Assembly (NCBI GenBank): GCA_030374765.1
Contig: JARGXX010000022.1
Location: 496,001-560,000 of the forward strand
Direction: 5' to 3'
Origin: Agarophyton chilense
Lineage: Eukaryota > Rhodophyta > Florideophyceae > Gracilariales > Gracilariaceae
Length of the DNA stretch: 64,000 nucleotides
The notes beneath the pieces are model-generated. The model was not told the origin of the DNA. It was given only the letters and a program-made list of their open reading frames with translations, and did not search any database. Positions within the stretch are counted from its first letter, which is position 1. Each line of letters begins with the position of its first letter. The translations under genes were made by a program, and so were the position numbers. Positions 19,875 to 29,024 of the stretch are shown here, in pieces.

Positions 19875-21737
19875 TTATTAGCCTGTGTGCAATCTCGTCG
19901 CTGCCACTGTCATCGCTCTTCCTCTTGGCTAGAAACTTTCGTCGCACAAGCAGCATGAATTGTTCACTCAGCTTGGCAGCAAACTTTTCTTTCCATTTAT
20001 CTTTTCTTCTATCCTACTGCAAGTCTCTCTTCCTCTCTGTCGCTCTACATCTCCCTCTTTCTGCCTTTCTCATTTCTCCGTCTATGTCTCCCTATTCTAT
20101 GTTACTTTGACTTGGAGCCTCTTCGTTTTGATGTTGGAGGATGCCTGTCATGATGCTGGATTTGCGTCTTCCATTACTGCTCATACTACCAAACATGTAA
20201 TACCTAGCGTGTTCCTGTCCTTTCTATGGTAACTTCTCGCGCGACTAAGCCCTCAAATTTGGTTTGGTTGCCCCCTCCTCAAAAGCACTGTTCGCTAGTC
20301 TGTTCTCCTGCCGCGCAGACGTTCCTCTATTTTTTGGTGTTCGTTCTGTTTATGCTATAAGGATCTAGATGTGAGGTTTGGCTTTGCCGCGTCCTTCGTG
20401 CGAGCGCTCATGTGCAAGCTAATACATGTACCGTTATTGGTACACCACGACTACTATTTCTTTTTTTGTACAGCATTCATTCGTTGCAGTGTAAACATAG
20501 CAATAGCCACCACTTTCAAGGCGAAAACAGCATCATCGACGCCCACCCTTCCATTTCACGTGCTCTTAACGTGTTCTTGTTTACGCTTGTGATCGAAATG
20601 AGCAGATGTCGGATGAAACATGAGATCACTCTTGTCCGGCGTTTGGCAAAACCTCAGTGGAACAAAAGGAAATACACTTAGAGATGACCAGGTGTCGGCT
20701 GGCTGGTGATATTTTTTATTAAAGTGCATTCCTGGTATGTTTTATGAAGCTATTCGCAACAGACGGAAATGATGAAAGCGTCATTCGAGTACGATACTTC
20801 ATACATTGATTTAGAGCGCAAATAGGCCTACCAACTGCAAGATATGCGTACCTCTTTCAGCTCAGCGGGTCTTTTGTTGCAGTCCAACGGCAAATGACAG
20901 ACTGGCCAGACCAATCATCTAAATGAGGGCTTTCTTACGAAGTCACATCAAGCACAGCGCGGAGGTAAAGCATTCAATCCCTTCCATACTCTGTGCAGGA
21001 TACATTGTCAGTGAGTCTGAATTGAAGGGGATTGTGTACTTGAGATTAATGGTATCAGAAACGAACAAATCGGTCCGAAACACCACCCTTTCAATTTCAT
21101 TTTTTTCCAATGCATGACTTTCGATATTGTTATTGTAATAAAAACGTTTCACAAGCCAACAATCTGACTTTCCGTTGAGCAGCCCGAGAAACTGTCACCG
21201 AGTATCCATGCCGTTGAAGCATCGACAACAAACCTTCCGAGCAACTGATGCGGACTCCAATCAAAGCCCAGAAAGCACCGGAACAAAACGGGGGCAGCAC
21301 GGGTAAGTAGGAGGGAAGGAACAGTCGCCATAATCAGTCAATCACAGGATGCACCGCACCCTACCACAATTTCCAGCGGCCAACATCCTCAAGGGGCCGT
21401 CAATTAGGCCCGTGAGCGTTGCGAAAAGAGGCATTTTCTTCCAGACAACGCCACTTTTAGTCTGCAAGATGACGTTGCAAACCATACACCCTGGTTTCCA
21501 CGGATGCCGAGATGTTCAAACAGTCATGGACCATTGAGGCTGATGCGATTGCGCGCTCATAAACTGGACCATTTGTGTCCAAGTTCAAAAATGTTAGTTT
21601 GCTTTATCGACACTTTTAGAGAGCAGTATTTCATATTTCTCTCGATCTCTCCTTTCGGTTGAGAAACTGCGTTAAAGTGCTCACATGCACAGAAGGGAAA
21701 ATGGTTCATCCTTCCAAGCGTTAGTGTGGACGACTGA
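19875..21737. other. Long intergenic region between two convergent genes
   Basis: About 1.86 kb between the stop of the RAD6-like gene and the stop of the SMPD4-like gene on the opposite strand. Open frames are shorter than 95 codons and none shows a domain. I see no tRNA or other RNA gene by eye. It must hold two 3' untranslated regions; the size is large for this otherwise compact island. Confidence 0.45.
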
Positions 21738-23642
21738 CTAAGTTAGAGATGAAACAAAATTCCTCATTAGAACTATAAAAATGCATATTAGAACAGTCAT
21801 ACACCACACCCAGTATTGTCCAAGGAAACGAATGTCGGGCAAGAACCCGAGTCTTGGCTCCATCTTCAGGGCAAGCCAGTAAGCGAAAAGGACTAACATT
21901 TCGCTTTCATTGCCAGAGATTGGCTTGTCCCAAACGTCGCCAATAAAAGGCACTTCCTCTCCACGCTCTTTCCCCATCCAATTATTTCGGAAGTCTTTCA
22001 ATCGCCGTTTGGTATTCGACGATCCCACTCCATTCACAGCGGATACTACTTTTCCGCTACCGACGCCCACCATCTCGGAGATGCCCCGAAGCATGCCGTT
22101 CGTAGGCTTGTCTCCAAGGTTGGCGGCAAGGATAGGAATAAAGTTTTTTTCCCGGTGACCATTAGTGCGGTTAAGTCGGCATCTCTGGTCGGCCACGGCA
22201 TCAAGACATAGTTGAAGCTCTTCCATGCGATCCGAGTCTTCTTCTTGAACAGTTATAGATTGAAAACGGGCCGCCTGTGCCGCGTCGGTCAGTAGTGAAA
22301 GAACGCGAACTCCATCTGGGGAGGACGCAACATGCATCTTAGCGGCGAGAATCACAGCGGATCGAAGCAATGATTTGTCGCACTTGACGTATCTCTTTTC
22401 AAGCTTTTCCCGCCACTCTCCTTCTTTCACCGACGTGGCGTTTCCAGGGGAGGTAGCGGACGGCAAATGTGCATTAATGGACGAGAGGGTTGTTGTCCAG
22501 GCAGACATTGATGGGGAGCGATTGGGGTTTTGGATCTTCTTAATCTTAGGTTTTGGTAAGAGCATGTGCGAGGCGGTGGCGCGAATGTTGTGACGCCATG
22601 GCGCAATCATCAAAGCAAGCACTCGGATGTACGCATTGAGGGGAAATATGGGAGATGCCGAGTCAAAGTTAGAGAAAATAACATGTAGCATGGGCGGTAC
22701 AAAGCGGTACACAGCTCCGGAGGTGGTTAGTAGACGAATGGGCACCATTTCAGTAACTTGGAGAGTACACGACTCTGAACTGAGGTCAAGATCTCTCGGG
22801 GAGGCAGGTGGTAGCGCTAAAAGAAGAGTTGCAAGCGCGTCCGCAGTGGAGGTTGATAAGTATGGTAGATTAGTTGGAGTGGCAGTGAGCCATGGGATGA
22901 TCCAATAGTCGAGACAGGTGGGAATAAAGATGTCTTGAGCGTTGAATGGCGAAGAGGGATCGCTGAGAGCAGCGTACGCGCTTATGAGCTGATTATACTG
23001 CGCTCGTATTGACGGGATAGACTTTGATCGCTTTGGGCCTTTGACGGATTGAGAAACAGGAGCATTGACATATTTGAGGGTGGGAGATGCAATCATACAG
23101 ATGAAAAAGTAGTGCAGCGGTGTTAGAAAGACCATGTCGTCAGTTGTATTACGCAACGACGGTGCTAATAAGGATGCAAGGTATGACGTTGAGGTACGGG
23201 GAGACAAATCTCCATCCTGCAAGGCATGATTGGTGAGCGTAGGCAGATTTCGCCTCGGGAATTCAAAAAGCATATCATGGACAAAGTCGATAGGCTTGGA
23301 TCTTGGAGGTGAATGTTTGTTGCAAAAAGTGTGCAGCGGACCATCAGGAAGGACGATGGCGACAAGAGCGTCGCGATCACGACTACGAAGTTCGGAACAG
23401 GTTTCAAGCCAGCCTTGACCGGGGGCGAAGCCAAAGATTCGAAGCATGATAGAAGGGAGGTAGGCGTACACTGTACGGGCTTCATCGGGGTGCTCGGTGG
23501 CGCGCGAGATGAGATGGGCCAGATGGGCGGAGATGGAGTCGGTGGGAGGAGGAAGCTCGGTGCGCAGCGGGCGTTGGGCATACTCGTCAACGGCCAGGAT
23601 GGAGGAGAGTTCAGCGCGAAGGCCGCGGTACCTCCCGACCAT
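21738..23642 (-). CDS. Putative SMPD4-like protein (neutral sphingomyelinase-3 family)
   Basis: A single-exon frame of 634 residues from the ATG at 23642 (an upstream in-frame ATG at 23744 would add 34 residues). Family assignment rests on a segment FPLNAYIRVLALMIAPWRHN in the middle, corresponding to the conserved WPLD...W..YLQPWR region of SMPD4, and on the C-terminal layout: a PISGNESEMLVLFAYWLALKM stretch, LPDIRFLGQYWVW and a hydrophobic tail (CMTVLICIFIVLM) likely to be a membrane anchor. Animal SMPD4 locates to the ER and nuclear envelope. No catalytic residues can be assigned by eye and enzyme activity of the family is debated, so I name it by similarity only. Its start lies 265 bp from the end of the RCE1 gene on the same strand. 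Confidence 0.6.
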   Translation of the reverse strand: MVGRYRGLRAELSSILAVDEYAQRPLRTELPPPTDSISAHLAHLISRATEHPDEARTVYAYLPSIMLRIFGFAPGQGWLETCSELRSRDRDALVAIVLPDGPLHTFCNKHSPPRSKPIDFVHDMLFEFPRRNLPTLTNHALQDGDLSPRTSTSYLASLLAPSLRNTTDDMVFLTPLHYFFICMIASPTLKYVNAPVSQSVKGPKRSKSIPSIRAQYNQLISAYAALSDPSSPFNAQDIFIPTCLDYWIIPWLTATPTNLPYLSTSTADALATLLLALPPASPRDLDLSSESCTLQVTEMVPIRLLTTSGAVYRFVPPMLHVIFSNFDSASPIFPLNAYIRVLALMIAPWRHNIRATASHMLLPKPKIKKIQNPNRSPSMSAWTTTLSSINAHLPSATSPGNATSVKEGEWREKLEKRYVKCDKSLLRSAVILAAKMHVASSPDGVRVLSLLTDAAQAARFQSITVQEEDSDRMEELQLCLDAVADQRCRLNRTNGHREKNFIPILAANLGDKPTNGMLRGISEMVGVGSGKVVSAVNGVGSSNTKRRLKDFRNNWMGKERGEEVPFIGDVWDKPISGNESEMLVLFAYWLALKMEPRLGFLPDIRFLGQYWVWCMTVLICIFIVLMRNFVSSLT

Positions 23643-23906
23643 TACGCGGAGAGAGCAGGCGGGCGACGCGCGTCGCAAACGCAGTGGCAAAAGGGCGCAA
23701 CTCTGAGCAAGGAAGGCGCGGTACGGCGGGGGAGCGCACAGCACCGAAGATCAACGGGAGGTGGTAGACGGATTAGATACATAGATAGATTACACGCCGA
23801 CGCCAAGCAGAAGGGGTGCGCGCCCTGTTCGAAGCGCAAATGGCGGGAACGCCCACAAAAAGTTGCTTTTTGAATTTTGGAGCTTGCATTGTTGGACTCG
23901 CTGCGC

Positions 23907-24680
23907 TTATTGCGAGGCAGAGGTGGACGGTCGCACGAGGGTGGTGAGGGGAGCGAAGGCGACGGCGAAGGCGACAAGCGCACAGCAGTAGAGAGTGATG
24001 ATGAACACGCGGTGGCGATGCGACAAAATGGCGTCAAAGTTGGGCAATTCCAGCATGTTACACAAAACATGGGCGGCAATCGACGAGCACACCGAGCGCG
24101 TATTGATGTAGAGGGCGCCGGCGTATGTGCCAAACAAAAAGGTGATAACGAATTGGGTGCACATGGCCGAGAAGCCAACCGACATGACATGATGGACGTG
24201 CGCCAGCGCGAACATGACGGCCGGGACGAAGATGCGCAACGGAGCAGGATGACACGACCATAGCAGAATTGTATGCCTACGAAAGCAAATTTCTTCCAAC
24301 AACGGGCCCACCACATAGTTCCTAAGCGCGACAAAGCGTTGATGGCGGTCGAACACAGAATATCTGAGCGTGTGGCGCAGCGGGACGACGGCGAGATGGC
24401 CGGCATACAGCAGCGCGGTGAGCAGGGCGCCGACAAACAGCTGCGGCAACGGCAGTGACAAGCGCGACACGACGGGAAGGGCAAGTCTAGTTCGGACGTA
24501 TAGCTCGAGGGCGGCGAGAAGAAGCGCAAGCGTGAAGAGACGACTACGGATTGTTTGCGGTGCATCGCGCGCGCCGCGGTTGAATGGAAGATAGAGACAG
24601 CCGACGTAAAGCGCGGTGACGCACAGCGAGGACGCGGCAGCCTCGAGTGACGAGATGCGCGGCGCGCTGGCGCACTCCAT
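23907..24680 (-). CDS. RCE1-like type II CAAX prenyl endopeptidase
   Basis: Removes the -AAX tripeptide from prenylated CAAX proteins such as Ras/Rho GTPases at the ER. The 257-residue, strongly hydrophobic protein carries the family signature: GPLLEEICFRR with E129/E130 and the following arginines, FALAHVHHVM with H161 and H164, and AAHVLCNMLELPN with H204 and N208. These are the residues of the ABI/RCE1 active site. Several membrane helices are visible (for example LFTLALLLAALELYV and LFVGALLTALLYAGHL). The length is close to the yeast and human proteins' core. Single exon. It is head-to-head with the 45-residue protein gene, 322 bp apart. Confidence 0.92.
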   Translation of the reverse strand: MECASAPRISSLEAAASSLCVTALYVGCLYLPFNRGARDAPQTIRSRLFTLALLLAALELYVRTRLALPVVSRLSLPLPQLFVGALLTALLYAGHLAVVPLRHTLRYSVFDRHQRFVALRNYVVGPLLEEICFRRHTILLWSCHPAPLRIFVPAVMFALAHVHHVMSVGFSAMCTQFVITFLFGTYAGALYINTRSVCSSIAAHVLCNMLELPNFDAILSHRHRVFIITLYCCALVAFAVAFAPLTTLVRPSTSASQ

Positions 24681-25002
24681 GGCTTGCCGCCGCCGCCACC
24701 ACCAACCGAGCAGTGTGTATGTTCGTACCCTTCGTATCTATCTATCTACGTAAGCGCTCCGCGGTCGCGTCGCGGCGCCGTCTCCTGCCCATCGAGGCGC
24801 TCTTCTTGTTGCTGTGCGCGCTTCTGCTGCGCTGCCGTCGCTGTCGCCACAGCTGCGCCACGTGTGCCCCGCGCCAGCAGTGCTCTTGTTCCTGCGCGTC
24901 CGTTTCCCGTCGTCGTCCGCTTGCTCTTTCGTTCGTTCCGTCCGCCGTCGTGCCGCTCTCCTTCCCCCCGCCCTCATCGCCCCCGCCCTCAACGTTGCCC
25001 CC
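24681..25002. promoter_or_regulatory. Shared promoter between RCE1-like (-) and 45-residue protein (+) genes
   Basis: The start codons are 322 bp apart. A G-box-type CCACGTGT lies at 24858-24865. The plus-strand side is pyrimidine-rich, as upstream of other genes here. A TATC repeat (ATCTATCTATCTACG) is at 24736-24750. Confidence 0.45.
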
Positions 25003-25140
25003 ATGATTTACGACGTCAAGTCCGAGTACTACCAAACCTTCCTCAGCTCCAAGCAGGGAACCCGCGGCACCAAGACCAAGCCTGCAGCCGCCGCCGCCGC
25101 CGCCGCAGCCCCTGCCTCGGACGCCATGGACACCGACTGA
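25003..25140 (+). CDS. Small protein of 45 residues, unrecognised
   Basis: Begins MIYDVKSEYYQTFLSSK, continues with a basic glycine/threonine stretch (GTRGTKTKP), a run of nine or more alanines, and ends DAMDTD. The frame is short but well placed: it follows a gene-like leader, shares a promoter with RCE1, and ends 113 bp before the convergent P-loop kinase. The N-terminal MIYDV...FLS pattern feels like a conserved motif but I cannot name a family, so function is unknown. Nine alanines from GCC codons could also inflate an otherwise chance frame. Confidence 0.55.
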   Translation: MIYDVKSEYYQTFLSSKQGTRGTKTKPAAAAAAAAAPASDAMDTD

Positions 25141-25253
25141 AAGCGCGTTCACCACCCCCCCCTTCGAAACCCCCCGCCTCCTCCATGCCTTCCCCATTCC
25201 CCCTGACTCTCCACCGCTAAAGTAAAACCTTTTCTCTGCCCCCTGCCGCCAAG

Positions 25254-25965
25254 TTACGGCACAGTAAGGATTTCCGTCAAAACTCTCTCCGCATCTGCTT
25301 CGCCGCGAATCACGCGACAAAACGTAAACCCCTCCGTACGATCCGGAAACACGAATTGTTCCGCAATGAATTTCACTACATTCTCGTCATTCTCCTCGCC
25401 CGTCAGCGTTTCATGATTCTGCCTCGTTCGCACACGCTGCACACAAGTTTCTAGCGGCGTTGCAAACACGACCACCCCACACGCGCTTCCCCTCGCCTTT
25501 GCCATATCTGTGGCGCGAATCGCTCACACCGTTCCGTCAGTTTCTTGCTGCAAAGCGTTCGTTACGAAACAACACGCGTGTTCATTGCGTCGTACGTACC
25601 TATCCAATGTTTGCGTTGCGATTTGTCAAAGTTGCAGCGATCTATGATGACGTTTAGGCCGTCACGCAGATGACGTACCGTCTTTGTCTCGCACTTCCTT
25701 CTGTTTCCGAGCTCGTCCTGCGACACGCGCGCCCAGCCCACTTCGCACAAGTGCTTGGAAAAAGTGCTCTTTCCAGAACCTGTGTGCAGCACGTTGAAGG
25801 GTGTGGTCATTAGCGCCTTGCGTGTGGTGTGTGGCCGCTGTGGGTGCGAAACATACCTGGGATTCCAACCAAAACTAGCATGCGCGGTGGTGGAAGGTCG
25901 CTATCCTCCTTTCGAGCTGCGTCCAGCTCGGCGAAAAGAACCGCTTTGTTTGGGACAGTCGCCAT
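25254..25965 (-). CDS. Small P-loop kinase/ATPase of the PNKP/AAA_33 type (3 exons)
   Basis: Exons 25857-25965, 25600-25779 and 25254-25507 join through introns of 77 and 92 bp (donors GTATGT and GTACGT, acceptors CAG) into 180 residues. The first splice falls inside the Walker A motif: VLVGIPG joined to SGKST gives GIPGSGKST (residues 34-42). Later come VSQDELG (a D-x-L nucleotide-sensing turn), DGLNVIIDRCNF, and SQRKHWIDMA, matching the DRxNxxxxQRxxW segment of the polynucleotide kinase-like group also fused to aprataxin in plants. The domain stands alone here, with no phosphatase or HIT part. A role in nucleic-acid end repair or nucleotide phosphorylation is inference. Convergent with the 45-residue protein gene. 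Confidence 0.85.
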
Positions 25966-27171
25966 TCTCCCGTTCGTTTTCTCGCGCTTGATGGCGTTCT
26001 TGTTGATGTCGCCTCGCTTGGGGAGCGGCGGTGCAGTCTTGATACACGACCGCAAGGGGGGATGGGGAGGAAAGGAAGATGGCGGGGAAGGGGAGAAGAC
26101 CCACCACCCACATAAGACAGTACAGTGCGTTTCAAAATTAAATCTCTTTGCCCAAAACCGCGCCAAAAACGGCATTTCGTGTACTGTTGTGAGATTTCAG
26201 AAGGCAAATTACAGCTAGGGAGGACATTTGCACAGGCATCGTGCACACGTACGAACAATGCAAGAACTTCATGTCATATAGACTGATAAAGGGACGAAAC
26301 CCATAAGACGAACAAGGCCAGAAGGGGAACGGAGAGAGCAATGATAGTGCATGCTGCGAATGCATCCGAATCCAGACGAGCACGCGGAGACCATATTGCC
26401 GGAGCCAGAATAGCACAAGAGGCATGATAGTCGGCGACGGCTGTAGATGCGTATATTTTCTGTAAAAGGTAAAACCTGCATGGCCAGAGAACGTTAATGT
26501 TTTAATCTAAAGTCTGCGTAGGAATTATTATTTGGGGAGACTTGACAAAACATTGACGCGTCTGAGTTTGTTCGAATACACATTTACTATATCTGCTCAA
26601 AACCTCGATTTCGTAGCCAGATCTGGCTTATAAAAAAGGTTAGTGATGGATCGATGATGAAATGTAGATTATGAGGTCTCTGTGAAGGCGTTAAAGTCAG
26701 CTAAAGACGTATTCGCGCCTTATGCATAAGTTCCTGTACCATCCGCCGGGTTTTAGGCGCTTTGTACACTAGGAAAAGACACGGTGCACTGCGTCCATAA
26801 TCCCCCTGATAATGGATATTTCCCATTTTTTAAGACATGCATAGGACATAAGTCATCCTGTCCAATTTCCCCTTATTTTAGGGTCGCTCGAGAGCGACCC
26901 CACCACATAACCCATCATGATAGCTTATGTCGCCATCCAAAACATTAGTACATAACGTCTCCGTCGCTTCGTGATGGCCATTGCAGCCGTTCTTGCGACT
27001 GAGGATGATGCGCCAAAGATAATGGCCACAAACCTGTTTTCCTCAACCCAACAAATCGCTCTTGAATAACTTTTCAGGACCGAAAACCGACGAGGAACTT
27101 CAGGAGGAACATGGGGGATAACACGCCATGCCCCGTCATGGTTTTTTGATTATGCCATAACCCATGTTTTT
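25966..27171. other. Region between the gene island and the Harbinger remnant
   Basis: No gene is recognised. The sequence becomes more AT-rich after about 26500. A perfect hairpin (GGGTCGCT-CGAG-AGCGACCC, 26881-26900) is present. Part of this stretch could be the 5' end of the DNA transposon whose coding remnant begins near 27172. Confidence 0.45.
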
Positions 27172-27690
27172 CTTCGAAGCTCATCGTGAAGAAGTCTTCT
27201 CTTCGTTTCGTACACTGTATTCTAACGTCTCGCTTATGAGCTTCGTACAAATATAGAGGCTAATGACTCAAGATTTTGCAAGGCGTTGCCTGCTGAGTTA
27301 AAGGTGGCAGCCTTTCTGTTATATGCAGGTGGACGCCTCTTCGAGAAGGGAGCATGTGTACTTGACATAGGTCTAATCACCGTATTCTCGAGTGTTTCTA
27401 CTTTTTCCAGCGCGATCACAAAGCACTACGAAGACACTGTTCAATTTCCAACTGAGGAAACAGAAACTTTTTTGGATATATAAGGTTTTGGAAACATCTG
27501 TAGATTGCCTTACTGTGTCGGGGCTATTGATGGAACCCAAATAAAATGAAGTTCCTGTTTGGAAGAGCAGTACTATGAATACACTGAAGGACAACCTTCA
27601 AGGGGGTTTCTTCGCAGGACTTAGAAGTTTCGCTCGCTTGAGGAATAGCTTGGGCTATGACAAGCTATACCGCTATTGCGTGCTGACGGC
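27172..27690 (+). pseudogene. PIF/Harbinger transposase, N-terminal half (interrupted)
   Basis: Translated segments SFRTLYSNVS, RFCKALPAELKVAAFLLYAGG, LDIGLITVFSSVSTFSSAI and LPYCVGAIDGTQIK (27507-27548) match the order and spacing of PIF/Harbinger (DDE_4-type) transposases; the last holds the first catalytic aspartate in AIDGTQI. Frameshifts and stops are present. The C-terminal half continues more than 10 kb to the right at 38593, after two nested LTR insertions. The wild-type element would have had one continuous transposase frame. Confidence 0.75.
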
Positions 27691-28016
27691 CAGTTAGGAC
27701 CGGAAGGGCACACTGGTGGAACACGTGGACTATACGGATGCCAACGCTCGAGTACAAGGCGTGCCATACGTGGCCCGGACTGTACAAAATGGTTAGTATT
27801 ATTTAGTAATTTTTAGTATTTATTTAGCTACGATATCGCTATTTAGTGTCTATTTTTCGGGCGCGCGCCCACTGTCAGGGGCCGCGCGCCACACTACATA
27901 GGAGATTGAGCACTGCTCCCCAGTAAACACTCTCTTGGGATACCAAAAGGGGGGAGTCTTGGCTCTGAACTTTTCGCCTTCGGCGCGTCTTCAACGCATA
28001 CCGCGTGAGCGCCCGT
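27691..28016 (+). repeat. Left piece of an older LTR related to element D (approximate)
   Basis: Contains CGTGCCATACGTGGCC and a TTTAG-rich stretch that echo the LTR of element D (GTGCCATACACGTGGCC ... ATTTAGCTATTTAG). It ends at the target site CCCGT of element D. Its right part is at 38130-38592. The left boundary inside the transposase remnant is uncertain. Confidence 0.45.
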
Positions 28017-28880
28017 TGAAGAGCAACGTCCTCCAGGGAGGTTTTTGGGGACTTAAGTTTTTTCCGGAGCCTCCGGCGTGCAACCTCGTTATGAGTAGGA
28101 GTAATCCGTTTCACGGCGATGACCGGAACGCCGGTGATGCACCAGCGGGAGCGGGTGCCATACACGTGGCCGCAGCGCCCGCGCGACACATGGCCCCCAG
28201 ATTGACCCCTTTTGTTAGACGGACATTTAGCTATTTAGGATAGACTTTATTTATTGTATTCTACGGTGACTACAGTACTTAGGCCGCCGGCCTCGCGGCC
28301 GCCGGTCCAGTAAAGTCTCCCCAACAAGGGTGATCTTGGTCTTCCAGATCTTGGCTCTGGGTCGAACCGCCTGCGCGGATATAGAACTCCTTACGGAGGG
28401 ATTTCCCGTGGTGCACGGCTTCCCAACCCCCTTGGACGTTCAAGCAGCCTTCGTGTGTTGGGTATCTATTCCCACTTTCGTGGTTCCGCCCGTGTATACG
28501 GTTTGCTACACCCGGCAGTGCCGGCTATTTCCGAGTCCCCTCTTGCGACTCGTGGTCAACCTCGCCCTCTTGCCTCCGTTCCCATTTTCCTTCCCTTTTC
28601 CTCCCCTTCATTGGGCAATTCCCGCTCTTGCGGCTCGCACTGACACCTGTCGTGCTCGCCACTCTCGTGGGTTTTGCCTCCTCAGAGGATACGCAAGCAC
28701 CGCTTCGGCGGATATTCTCGGCTTCTTTCAACCTCCCTGCGCCCGTCGCGACGGTTCGGCTCCGGCTTACATCCGGCATTGCGCGCCGATCCCTGGGAGG
28801 GCTCTACCGCGCCGGTTACCTCGTGAGAGGAAGATCCCGACGTCTTCGTAGGTTTTCCCCCTTGGGGGCATTGTCCTACA
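28017..28880 (+). repeat. 5' LTR of element D (864 bp)
   Basis: Begins TGAAGAGCAACG and ends TTGTCCTACA. The same boundaries occur in the 3' LTR. Immediately before it is the duplicated target CCCGT and 3 nt after it begins the primer-binding site, so both ends are exact. Confidence 0.95.
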
Positions 28881-28883
28881 AAT

Positions 28884-28901
28884 TGGTCTCCCGACTTAGA
28901 A
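28884..28901 (+). other. Primer-binding site of element D
   Basis: TGGTCTCCCGACTTAGAA, the complement of a tRNA 3' end. Folding the complement gives acceptor strand TCGGGAG with discriminator A and C1-G72, a combination diagnostic of eukaryotic tRNA-Tyr. Confidence 0.75.
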
Positions 28902-29024
28902 GTCAAGACCGCTTGTGTGCTCTCTGAGGTTGTTTTCCGTTTAACGGGTTCTCTCCGGTCTCACCGGGTTGCTTTCAATTCTTCCGTCGAGACGGTGTGG
29001 CCAATTCCAAGGAAACCGCCTAGC

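Noticed and set aside
28330..28851. 173-codon ORF within the LTR of element D (also at 37579-38100)
   Set aside because: It is identical in both LTRs only because the LTRs are near-identical; no domain and no counterpart in other LTR families.
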